Shown here in pieces: positions 55,214 to 62,828 of a stretch of 64,000 bases of DNA (position 1 is its first letter; each line of letters starts with the position of its first letter). Both the position numbers and the translations under genes were made by a program. Below the pieces are notes generated by a model, which saw nothing but the letters and a program-made list of their open reading frames with translations, was not told where the DNA came from and ran no database searches. The DNA is taken from the NCBI RefSeq assembly GCF_016863435.1, contig NZ_BOOW01000007.1, positions 186,001-250,000 on the forward strand, given 5' to 3'. The DNA comes from Sinosporangium siamense (GTDB taxonomy: Bacteria > Actinomycetota > Actinomycetes > Streptosporangiales > Streptosporangiaceae).

Positions 55214-55660
55214 TCAGTGCAGAGGGCTGACCTGCTGAATGTTCCTGTTCCGTCCCTGTTCCGTGAGGTGCTGAGGAGAGACGGAACAGGTAGGCGCAGT
55301 GAACGCGACTCTGCAGGAGGGCTGCCCGCCCATCACGTCGGCCAGATCGTCCTCGTCGAGATCGAGAGTGAAGGCCCTTCCCGCCCGCCGCGGCTCCCAG
55401 CCGCGCTCCAGAGCCGTCCGTATGACCGCCGCCACGAGCGCCGGTCGCACGGCCATGGTGCGCCCCCCGAGCCAGGCGTCCGGCCGAGACCAGGGAAGCA
55501 CCACCAAGAGCACCCGGCCCGGCCTCCCAGCCGCCTCGACGGCGAAAGTCATCGGCCCCCAGCCGTTCCCCTGGCAGTAGGTCGCCTTGCGCCGGACCCG
55601 CCAGCGGTAGGCCGCGCCGTCGACCGTGATGGGCCGCGAGCCCTTCGTGGGGATTGCCAT
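55214..55660 (-). CDS. Conserved actinobacterial protein of unknown function
   Basis: The protein has 148 residues from the ATG at 55658-55660 (GGAGG upstream). The conserved-looking core is KGSRPITVDGAAYRWRVRR, then GPMTFAVEAAGRPGRVLLVV, LPWSRPDAWLG and IRTALERGWEP, followed by FTLDLDEDDL. Similar small proteins are widespread in actinomycetes and have no assigned function. There is no signal peptide or membrane helix. The C-terminal 30 residues (SPQHLTEQGRNRNIQQ) look unlike the core and may be a readthrough extension. It is convergent with the acyl-CoA dehydrogenase gene. Confidence 0.65.
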   Translation of the reverse strand: MAIPTKGSRPITVDGAAYRWRVRRKATYCQGNGWGPMTFAVEAAGRPGRVLLVVLPWSRPDAWLGGRTMAVRPALVAAVIRTALERGWEPRRAGRAFTLDLDEDDLADVMGGQPSCRVAFTAPTCSVSPQHLTEQGRNRNIQQVSPLH

Positions 55661-55790
55661 GAAGCGACCTCCCGCTCTCGTCCCCTCGCCGTTCCGTCGG
55701 CACACGGAAAGCAGCGAGCAGCGACGAAAGCGTAATCCCTGACCAGCGGCATGATCGAGCCGTTTTCGCAGGTGACGGCGGCCGGCACCG

Positions 55791-55862
55791 GAGATCATCA
55801 AGACCTACGAGGGCACGAACTAGATCCAGCGCGTAGCCATGGCCCGCGAACTCTTCAAGCAG
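55791..55862 (+). pseudogene. Remnant of an acyl-CoA dehydrogenase C-terminus
   Basis: The frame reads EIIKTYEGTN-stop-IQRVAMARELFKQ. This matches the end of the upstream acyl-CoA dehydrogenase (IYEGTNQIQRVVMARQLLK) at 48 of 56 bases (55805-55860 against 55131-55186). The conserved Gln codon after EGTN is TAG. No other part of the gene is present. It may be a relic of a second dehydrogenase gene. Confidence 0.75.
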
Positions 55863-56265
55863 CCGACACACGAAAATCTTGCTTCCCAGTCACAAGACGG
55901 TCGGCCCCCGGAGAATCCCGTTTCTCAGATCTTCGGACGTGTTTACGGACACTGAGTAAGCGCATTAGGGCCTTCCTTATACCGCCTCGTGACCGAAAGT
56001 TTCGAAGCCTTCACTAGAGCACCAACCGGCGATCACGCTACTTGCGAGCTTGTGAGAGTCGAACACCTGTAGGACGGTTTCCTCTGCCTATAAGTCGACA
56101 ATGTATGCCTTAAGAACGGGCCACGCTCGACACAACCCGCCGCCTCCTATTTTCTAGGGAAGTTGGAAACGGGAAACAGCAGCATTGGTCTTGTCCGGCC
56201 GACGATGATGCCGCAGTGTTGCACATGGCATCCGCGGCTGTTCAGGCGGACAGCGACGGAGGTCC
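55863..56265. other. Intergenic region, no gene recognised
   Basis: This 400-bp stretch is AT-richer than the flanking DNA, especially 55960-56160. It leads to the XRE-TIR module and presumably carries its promoter. No RNA gene or coding frame was supported. Confidence 0.45.
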
Positions 56266-57540
56266 ATGGTCCGGCAGCCGATCTCTTTTGGAGGAGAGCT
56301 CCGCAGGCGGCGCCTGGCCGCGGATCTCAGCCTTACCGATCTGTCCAGGCTGGTTCATTACAGCAAGGGCCAGCTGAGCAAGGTCGAACGAGGTTTGAAA
56401 GCGCCGAGCCGGGACCTCGCCCGGGTTTGTGATGCAGTGCTCGACGCGTCGGGTGCTCTCGCCGCTCTAGTGCCGGGACGGTCTCACGAGGTTGAGCCGC
56501 CGGAGATGCATGCCGATGGGAAGGAGGTGTGGACGATGCGACTGACTGCGGACGGGCAAAGCTGGTTCGAGCCGATGAGCCGACGTCAGGTGATGGCCGT
56601 GGGCGCCGTGTCCATGACGGGGATGAGCATCGGCGCGGCTGGCGCGCCGGCCGGTGCCAACGACAGTACGCTGCTCGGAATGTCCAGGAGCCTCTTCGAT
56701 CAGTATCGAAAGCTCGGTCAAGTGGCCGATCCGGGCCTGGTCCTGCCTGCCCTCATCGCGCAGACTCACATGCTGCGAGAGTTTGCTGCGGGGGCCGGTG
56801 AGCGGACGCGTCAGGAGTTTCTCAGACTCGGCTCACGCTACGCCGAATATGTCGGCTGGCTGATCCAGGAGAGCGGGAACGAGCCGGGCGCGCTGTGGTG
56901 GACCCAGCGGGCTGTCGATCTGGCGGCTGCGGGTGGTGATCATGATCTCGCCGCATACGCACTCGTTCGCCATGCCCTTGTCACGCTGTACAACGAGGAT
57001 GCCGGACAGACGGTCGAGCTGGCTCGGCGAGCGCAGGAGAGCAGGTTGCCGTCGCGCATCCGGGGGCTGGCATTCCAGCGGGAAGCTCAGGGGCATGCGC
57101 TGGCGGGAGATTACGACGCGTGCATGAGGAGCCTTGACCGGGCACGTACGCTGCTCGCACACCCCGCTTCGGAGCAGGATGCACCCGTGATCGGCACGAC
57201 AAACCTGTCCGACCCGGTCGCGATGATCAGCGGATGGTGTCTGTACGACCTGGGAAGGCCGCGCGAAGCCGCCGACATGCTGGATCGGCAGATGGCGCAG
57301 GTGCCGTCTGGTGCGTTGCGCACCCAGGTCCGCTATGGCGTACGCCGTGCGCTCGCGTACGCCTCAGCCGGTGAGATTGAGCACGCCTGTGACCTGACCA
57401 GTCGGCTGCTCGACAGCGCGCTGTCGGTCCGGTCGGCCACCATCGCCGCTGATCTGCGCAAGCTGGCGCGAATCCTGGCCCGTCATCCGCGGAACCAGGC
57501 GGCTCGCCGGCTGATCCCCGAATTCACCGCGGTCCTGTAG
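56266..57540 (+). CDS. XRE-family helix-turn-helix regulator with TPR-like C-terminus
   Basis: The protein has 424 residues. A Cro/C1 helix-turn-helix occupies about residues 8-62 (ELRRRRLAADLSLTDLSRLV, then SKGQLSKVERGLKAPSRDL). A short hydrophobic segment (about 108-130) containing MSRRQVMAVGAVSMTGMSIG is typical of this actinomycete family. The rest is an alpha-helical, TPR-like region (about 140-420; WWTQRAVDLAAAGGDHDLAA, FQREAQGHALAGDYDACMR). It lies 35 bp before the TIR gene on the same strand and is the likely regulator or sensor of that module. Similar proteins are common regulators in actinomycetes, so a link is inferred from position only. Confidence 0.8.
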   Translation: MVRQPISFGGELRRRRLAADLSLTDLSRLVHYSKGQLSKVERGLKAPSRDLARVCDAVLDASGALAALVPGRSHEVEPPEMHADGKEVWTMRLTADGQSWFEPMSRRQVMAVGAVSMTGMSIGAAGAPAGANDSTLLGMSRSLFDQYRKLGQVADPGLVLPALIAQTHMLREFAAGAGERTRQEFLRLGSRYAEYVGWLIQESGNEPGALWWTQRAVDLAAAGGDHDLAAYALVRHALVTLYNEDAGQTVELARRAQESRLPSRIRGLAFQREAQGHALAGDYDACMRSLDRARTLLAHPASEQDAPVIGTTNLSDPVAMISGWCLYDLGRPREAADMLDRQMAQVPSGALRTQVRYGVRRALAYASAGEIEHACDLTSRLLDSALSVRSATIAADLRKLARILARHPRNQAARRLIPEFTAVL

Positions 57541-57575
57541 GCGGGCGGTGCGAATCCACAGGAGGGAACGTTCCA

Positions 57576-58298
57576 ATGCACGATGTGTTCATCAACTATC
57601 GCACTGGAGACGGAGACAAGAGTGCCACCACCATTGAGACGAACCTTCGTCAGCGCTTTGGTGAAGGGAAGGTTTTCCGCGCCTCCAGCAGCATCAAGCC
57701 CGGCGAGCACTACCCAACGAAGTTGCTTGAGGCCGTCCGGCACAGCTCTGCTGTCATCGCCGTCATCGGACCTGACTGGTCCGACTCGCCCCGCCTCCAC
57801 GATGAGAACGACTGGGTGCGCAGAGAACTCGCGGAAGCCTTCGCCTACGGTATCCACGTCATTCCGGTTCTCGACGGACGCCGGACCGAGCGACTGAATG
57901 CGGCGGCTCTGCCGCTGGAGCTACGTCGGCTTGCCGAACTCAACTCGTTCCCGTTGGACGCGGCGGACGCGTGGTCCCATCTCAGACACATCGGTGATCG
58001 GCTCACCGAGTTGGTGCCCGCCCTCAAGGCATCCGATCGACATGCCGCCCAGTCTTCCGATTCTGTGAGGAACACCATGGACGAGGTCAGCGGCGACATA
58101 GTGGTGCAGAGCCGCCACATCACCGGTGACGTGGGCACCGTCGTCAAGAACAACCAAGGTCCGGTGCATGCAGGTAATGGCGATATCACCTCTAACAATT
58201 TCTCGGGCGATGGGGCGACATACATAGCAAGAGACGACAAGGGCGCAATCAGGCGCCGCCGCGGTGGCTGGCGGGGACAGGAGGATGGCGACCGGTGA
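57576..58298 (+). CDS. TIR-domain protein with glycine-rich C-terminal motif
   Basis: The protein has 240 residues, with a good ribosome site (AGGAGGGAA) before the ATG. The TIR domain fills residues 1-150: HDVFINYRTGDGDKSATTIE (strand A and box 1), VFRASSSIKPGEHYPTKLLE, AVIAVIGPDWSDS (strand C) and NDWVRRELAEAF. The Glu that is catalytic in NADase TIRs is not at its usual place; Pro47 aligns there by my hand alignment. Residues 170-228 are Gly/Asn/Val-rich and contain GPVHAGNGD (195-203), matched in the next protein. The stop overlaps the next start (GTGA). TIR proteins act as NAD-cleaving or signalling effectors in bacterial immunity. Confidence 0.85.
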   Translation: MHDVFINYRTGDGDKSATTIETNLRQRFGEGKVFRASSSIKPGEHYPTKLLEAVRHSSAVIAVIGPDWSDSPRLHDENDWVRRELAEAFAYGIHVIPVLDGRRTERLNAAALPLELRRLAELNSFPLDAADAWSHLRHIGDRLTELVPALKASDRHAAQSSDSVRNTMDEVSGDIVVQSRHITGDVGTVVKNNQGPVHAGNGDITSNNFSGDGATYIARDDKGAIRRRRGGWRGQEDGDR

Positions 58299-60217
58299 GC
58301 GACCAATTCCATTCGGAGTTATCGAGGACAGAGGGATCTGTCCACACCGGTCAAGGTGATCAGTACAACTACTATTACGCCTCACTGACGGATTCGAGGG
58401 GCAGGTCCCACCGATCTCTAGCCAATGACCAGCTCCTGTGGCTCCTTGAGCACTTCGTCGAACCGGCGGGCTTTGGCCGGGCACGAACGATTCTGGATGA
58501 ATACAGAACGGTCTTCCTGGATGGGCCGCCGGGTAGCGGCAGGAACGCCGCCGCGAAGATGTTGCTGCATGGGCGATGCTCTGACGCCGAGACCATCCAC
58601 GAGTTGTTGGTGGAGGGTGACCGTACTGATCGTCTCGACCTCCGTAGCATCGGGGAAGGCGACTTACGGTTGCTAGACCTCTCCGACGAGAACGAGGAGA
58701 CCTGGGCTGAGGTGCGCAGTGAGCTGACGTCACTGCGCAAGACCGTGCTCGACCATGCGGCACGCCTCGTGGTGGTGCTCCCGGCCCACGGCTCCAGGAG
58801 CCTTCCGGCTGACCTAGGTCAGTACCGGGTGGAGATCGAGCGTCCAGTGGCCATGGAAGTGGTGCAGCGCTACCTGCGTGTGGCGGGTGTACCCACAAGC
58901 GAGACCGGTTCCAGGCCCAAACACTTGCTCGATTATCTCGACACTCAGCCGGCGATGCGGGACCTCGCTCGCTATGTTGCGTTGATCCTCGAAGCTCGGG
59001 TGAAGTCGAGCGAAATGGATTTCGATGCCTGGTGCGCTGAGGCGTATGGGGTACTCAACGAGGTAGACGATGAAGTGGCCAAGTTTGTCGCCACCCTGAA
59101 TCAGGGGCCGCAACTCGCGTTACTACTGGCCACCGCGATGCTGCACGGTGCGCACGCCGACAGTGTTCATCGCGCGACCGTGCTGCTCCTGCGAGCCGCT
59201 GAGCACCCCGATGACGAGAGCTCACTACTTGAACAGGCGCATCTCCACCACCGCTTAAACGAGATCGGTGCGAAAGTCGACACTTCCGGCAGGGTATGGC
59301 TTAAGCGGCTCGGCTACGACACGGCGATTCGCACCCACTTCTGGAAGAACACGCCGGACCTGCGCGAGGCGTTCGGGCGGTGGGTGCTGAAAACGATCGA
59401 TGTCGTGGACCTCAACGTCGAGGAGCGTGATCGCCTTGTGGCGCACTTCTCCGAGCAGTGCCTGCACGAGCGGTATCGGCAAGGGCTGGCGGACCTGGTC
59501 GCCCAGTGGGCGGCGAGCCACACCCACCCGCGACGGCTACGGGCAGCGGCCCAAGTGCTGAAAAGGGGACTCCAAGACGAACACGGTCAGTTCTTCCGCA
59601 GGAAGATTTATGACTGGTCAATGGATAACAGCCTCTCGCACGGGCTCCGAGTGGTGCTCACTCAGATCTGTCACGAGGTTATGGCCGTGCTCCATCCAGA
59701 TCAGGCTCTCGTACGCCTCCACCATCTGGCCCGGCGCGAAAGCGGCGTGACGCACGCCCGAGGTGCGCTGACGGATCTGACGCTGGGTGAGGCTCGACTC
59801 CATCGCCTCATGTTGGAGCGCCTGGCACGGGATCTCATGAAAGAACGACCATGGGAAACCGACATCGAGCTTTTCCTCGACTACGTGGATCCGGATGCGC
59901 TGATGCGAATGGAGGCAGGTACCCGCGCGCTCATCGCCGAATCCGCGCTACGAGGGCAGCTGATCTTGGGGTGGAGCGTCGTGTTCGTACGGTGCCCGGC
60001 GGAAAGGTGGACCGCGCAGGCACAGGAATGGCTGCGTACGGCGCTTGTGCATGAGCGATTTCTCGATGTGCTCATCGCCGGGGGCGCGGGGCGGATGAAT
60101 TTACTCGCACGCATGTACACCCTCGCTCGTGGTCTGCCTGGTCTCCTGGAGGACCGGCGACTCCTTCTCGCTGATCTTGTCAGGCAGAAGATCAACATCG
60201 CCATGCAAGGCGCCTGA
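58295..60217 (+). CDS. Large helical protein with N-terminal GSVHTGQGD motif and degenerate P-loop
   Basis: The protein has 640 residues from GTG 58295, translationally coupled to the TIR gene. Residues 14-25 read GSVHTGQGDQYN, like residues 195-203 of the TIR protein. A P-loop-like segment, FLDGPPGSGRNAAAKML (about 74-90), has Arg-Asn where Walker A has Lys-Ser/Thr. HAARLVVVLPAHGSR (about 150) may be the Walker B strand. From about 200 on it is all helical, with no recognisable catalytic motif (HTHPRRLRAAAQVLKRGL; LSHGLRVVLTQICHEVM). The arrangement is that of STAND-like sensor proteins that recruit an effector. No known family name can be given. Confidence 0.75.
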   Translation: MSDQFHSELSRTEGSVHTGQGDQYNYYYASLTDSRGRSHRSLANDQLLWLLEHFVEPAGFGRARTILDEYRTVFLDGPPGSGRNAAAKMLLHGRCSDAETIHELLVEGDRTDRLDLRSIGEGDLRLLDLSDENEETWAEVRSELTSLRKTVLDHAARLVVVLPAHGSRSLPADLGQYRVEIERPVAMEVVQRYLRVAGVPTSETGSRPKHLLDYLDTQPAMRDLARYVALILEARVKSSEMDFDAWCAEAYGVLNEVDDEVAKFVATLNQGPQLALLLATAMLHGAHADSVHRATVLLLRAAEHPDDESSLLEQAHLHHRLNEIGAKVDTSGRVWLKRLGYDTAIRTHFWKNTPDLREAFGRWVLKTIDVVDLNVEERDRLVAHFSEQCLHERYRQGLADLVAQWAASHTHPRRLRAAAQVLKRGLQDEHGQFFRRKIYDWSMDNSLSHGLRVVLTQICHEVMAVLHPDQALVRLHHLARRESGVTHARGALTDLTLGEARLHRLMLERLARDLMKERPWETDIELFLDYVDPDALMRMEAGTRALIAESALRGQLILGWSVVFVRCPAERWTAQAQEWLRTALVHERFLDVLIAGGAGRMNLLARMYTLARGLPGLLEDRRLLLADLVRQKINIAMQGA

Positions 60218-60235
60218 GTGGTCAGGGGGACAACG

Positions 60236-61282
60236 ATGGGACACAGCCGTAGCACGGTGATTCTCTTCCTCGTCGCCGGCGGGGCCCTGCTGGTGGGCGT
60301 GGTCTATTTCGCTCCTTGGCCGGTGTGGGCCTTGCTCGTCACTGTCATTCTCGTCGCAGCGGCGGTGGTGCTGAGCCGGAGGGCGTTCCACGGCCGATCG
60401 ATTTCCGCTGCTCCGGAGACGCCGCGTCCGTACATCCCCGTGGCGCCGGTCCAGCGCCAGGAGTCGCCAGTCGAGCGGGTAGCGTTGCCAAGCAGCGTGG
60501 AGGACTATGACTTCCTCCTTTCCGCAACGGTTATCTGGACCTCCACCAGAACCGTGATGAACGAGTCGATCGGCAATCCGGCGGCCCTTGCGGTGGAGGC
60601 CATTCTGGCGCGCGCCAGGAGGATCACTCAGCAGCGGCCACCAGGCAGAGCTTCGCTCGTCCAGCATGAGCTGAGTGGTGCGCTCGGCATCATGCAACCG
60701 GATGCCACAAGTCGCCTTCAGGTCATGGCCGAGTCGATCACACTCATTCTTCCCGAGCGTGACCAGGAGCGCCTGGAGAAGCTCGCCTCCGTCCGCAAGG
60801 ACAAGGCAGTGTGGGAGCACGAGAGGAAGTACGAGCAGAGCAGGCGCGAGTATCTCGGCGATGACGTCTTGAAGGACATGGGCAGCACCGTCGTCTGGTG
60901 GCTCACCAGAAATGACGACCACGTGGAGAAGACGGTGCAGGACATCGGCCTTCTGGCGCAACTGTCGGCGGCTGCCAATAACAAGGAGATCCCTGAGGGC
61001 TTCTATCCCGTGACGGGGGAGCCTCCCATGACGCAGTCGTCGGAGCCTGACCCAGGCTTCAGCTCTGCCTTCCCTCCGGGGTTCAGCGCCGAGACGTCGC
61101 CGGCCGACTGTTTCGAGGCGTTCTTACGGTCTCTGGATTTCCAGGAGGACGATCCGCAGCGCTCTCTCTTCACGGCACAGGTGGCTGAGCACGTGATGCA
61201 ACACGGACGGCGAGAGGTAGCAGACGAAATACTGCGCCGGTTCGACGCTTCTCCACCGATGCCCGATCCTGCGAACGAGTGA
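60236..61282 (+). CDS. Two-helix membrane protein of the TIR module
   Basis: The protein has 348 residues from ATG 60236 (AGGGGGA upstream). The N-terminus has two helices with a short loop (TVILFLVAGGALLVGVVYF; VWALLVTVILVAAAVVL). A Pro-rich linker (50-80) leads to a conserved-looking helical domain (about 85-260). It includes ARARRITQQRPPGRASLVQ, LQVMAESITLILPERDQERL and REYLGDDVLKDMGSTVVWWL. A disordered Pro/Ser/Phe segment and a small C-terminal helical domain follow. The topology recalls Band-7/SPFH-like membrane scaffolds, but the family was not recognised. It follows the P-loop-like gene by 18 bp and is probably the membrane partner or pore-forming arm of the system. Confidence 0.7.
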   Translation: MGHSRSTVILFLVAGGALLVGVVYFAPWPVWALLVTVILVAAAVVLSRRAFHGRSISAAPETPRPYIPVAPVQRQESPVERVALPSSVEDYDFLLSATVIWTSTRTVMNESIGNPAALAVEAILARARRITQQRPPGRASLVQHELSGALGIMQPDATSRLQVMAESITLILPERDQERLEKLASVRKDKAVWEHERKYEQSRREYLGDDVLKDMGSTVVWWLTRNDDHVEKTVQDIGLLAQLSAAANNKEIPEGFYPVTGEPPMTQSSEPDPGFSSAFPPGFSAETSPADCFEAFLRSLDFQEDDPQRSLFTAQVAEHVMQHGRREVADEILRRFDASPPMPDPANE

Positions 61283-61347
61283 CCCGCATTCGTTAGGCTT
61301 GTGCGATTAGAGCCCCTTGATGCTCGTTGATTCCGGAGTTCTGGAGT

Positions 61348-61425
61348 GTGGCGCTCCATTCTAAGGATGGTTCATTCTCTATCTCTTGATAAGAGAAAAG
61401 TATGAACCAAAGGGAGGAGCGCCAC
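61348..61425. repeat. Nested 78-bp inverted repeat
   Basis: Outer arms are GTGGCGCTCC (61348-61357) and GGAGCGCCAC (61416-61425). Middle arms are TGGTTCAT (61368-61375) and ATGAACCA (61402-61409). The inner hairpin is TCTCTT-GAT-AAGAGA (61382-61396). All three arms are perfect. It could be a terminator of the TIR module or a miniature transposable element end pair. Confidence 0.7.
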
Positions 61426-61526
61426 GGTCGCAGCCCGGAAGCGGAGGGTCAGTGGGGGTGCAGCGATGCCGGCTCTCCAGGGGAGGGCGCTGGGTGGGCA
61501 GGCGAGTTCGAGGGTGGGGAAGCGGG

Positions 61527-62049
61527 TTAGGAGGGTGCCGCGGCAGTCGCTTTGCGTTTCAGGTTGTCGGCGGGCGACATCATGGAAAGGGTGAAGGCCA
61601 CGGACCAGTCGCGCAGGTCGTCGCGGCGTTCCAGGGGGATGCCCATGAGTTCGCAGATGACCATCAGCGGCAGGGGAAAGGCGTAGGCGTCGATCAGGTC
61701 GACCACCTGGCCAGCCGGGATGGCGTCCAGCATGGTGTCGGTGATGTTCTACACCTTGGGGCGGAGCGCCTCCAAGCGTCGTCTGGTGAAAGCCTGGGAG
61801 ACCAAGGAGGGTAGTTGTGTGTGCAGAGGCGGGTCGGTGTTGAACAGGTTGCGGCCGACACGGCTCTTGCCGCCTCGGCAATGTTGAGGAGCACCATCAG
61901 GTCGAAGGTGTGGTCCAGGTCCTTGCCAGCCGGGGGTCGCTGAGCGCTGCCCGGGCCTCGTCGTATCTGGAGACGATCCATGAGTCCACCCCCAGCGGCG
62001 AGGGCACCCGGATCACAGGGCCGGGGCTTTGCGGGCACGCCTGTGGCAT
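61527..62049 (-). pseudogene. Cytochrome P450 remnant (CYP107-like)
   Basis: Reading the minus strand in shifting frames gives the first 140 residues of a P450. PGPVIRVPSPLGVDSWIVSR and YDEARAALSDPRL come first, then after a frame change TDPPLHTQLPSLVSQAFT and RRRLEALRPKV. A TAG follows, then DTMLDAIPAGQVVDLIDAYA and FPLPLMVICELMGIPLERRD. At least one frameshift and one internal stop are present. The I-helix, ExxR and haem-binding Cys regions are absent, so it is a truncated relic. It starts about 180 bp after the membrane protein gene, beyond the nested inverted repeat. Confidence 0.8.
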
Positions 62050-62192
62050 GGCCTGCGTGCTTTACGGGCGGTCGATCGCGATGCCGGAAGCCTTTTCGGT
62101 GCGCCGCCTGCACGCAGCATAGGCGCCATACCAGCATCAGAGGAGAGTCTGGCTCAGGTTTGCCGGGGATGGGCTTCTCTTATCCTGGAGGG

Positions 62193-62405
62193 GTGCATGA
62201 GACCTTCGTCCTTTCCACCGACTACATCGCGCTGTGCGACCTGCTGAAATATTGCGGGGTCACCGATACCGGCGGTGAGGCCAAGCAACTCGTGGCCGCG
62301 GGCCTTGTTATGGTGGACGGCGAGGTGGAGCTCCGTAAGGCTCGCAAGATCCGGGCCGGCCAGACCGTCACGGGCGACGGCTTCGAGATCGAGGTCGAGG
62401 GTTAA
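62193..62405 (+). CDS. S4-domain RNA-binding protein (YbcJ/YlmH-like small protein)
   Basis: The protein has 70 residues from GTG 62193. The whole length is one S4-type RNA-binding domain: ALCDLLKYCGVTDTGGEAKQ, LVAAGLVMVDGEVELRKARKI and GQTVTGDGFEIEVEG, as in the YbcJ family. It binds structured RNA, probably ribosomal, but the target is unknown. Confidence 0.85.
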   Translation: MHETFVLSTDYIALCDLLKYCGVTDTGGEAKQLVAAGLVMVDGEVELRKARKIRAGQTVTGDGFEIEVEG

Positions 62406-62828
62406 AGACTTCGAGGTCCGAGGGCTACAAGGCTCCGAGGTTCCAGGCCGGCCATAGGCGTGTGCCGCAGGCGTACGGCGCCCGCGTGTGTCGCGGGCTG
62501 TGAACGACCCCGGCCGCCGGGTTTGAACGCCCGATGAACGGCCGCTGAACGCCGTCTCGTCGCGCGGGGCTGCGCGCAGGCTCTTCCATGGGCGTCGGCT
62601 GGCCGAGGCAACCGTACGCTGGGCTAAATCTGGCGAGGATAAGCCTTCCGTCTATCTCTCTATGCGGGGCCGGCCGCGTACTCTCTGACACGACCGACCG
62701 AAAGACGGCGATCTCGTTGGAGCGGTCGCCAGGATATCCGTTTGGCGACTGAGAGCCTTCCCCTTCCTAGTGACGCCTGAAAAAGGCTCGTCCGTGAGCG
62801 CCGATGAGAAATAAAAGCGAGCGGATTG
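62406..62828. other. Intergenic region, no gene recognised
   Basis: Just after the S4 gene, 62406-62450 has a short GGTCCGAGG/GGCTCCGAGGTTCC repeat. The remainder contains only frames with no ribosome site or coding character. Confidence 0.4.

Noticed and set aside
55131-55871. Gene spanning the acyl-CoA dehydrogenase end and the small unknown gene on the minus strand
   Set aside because: Composition is poor and it overlaps two better-supported genes.
61372-61881. 169-codon minus-strand frame
   Set aside because: It is one of several shifted frames through the P450 relic; only part of it matches the family.
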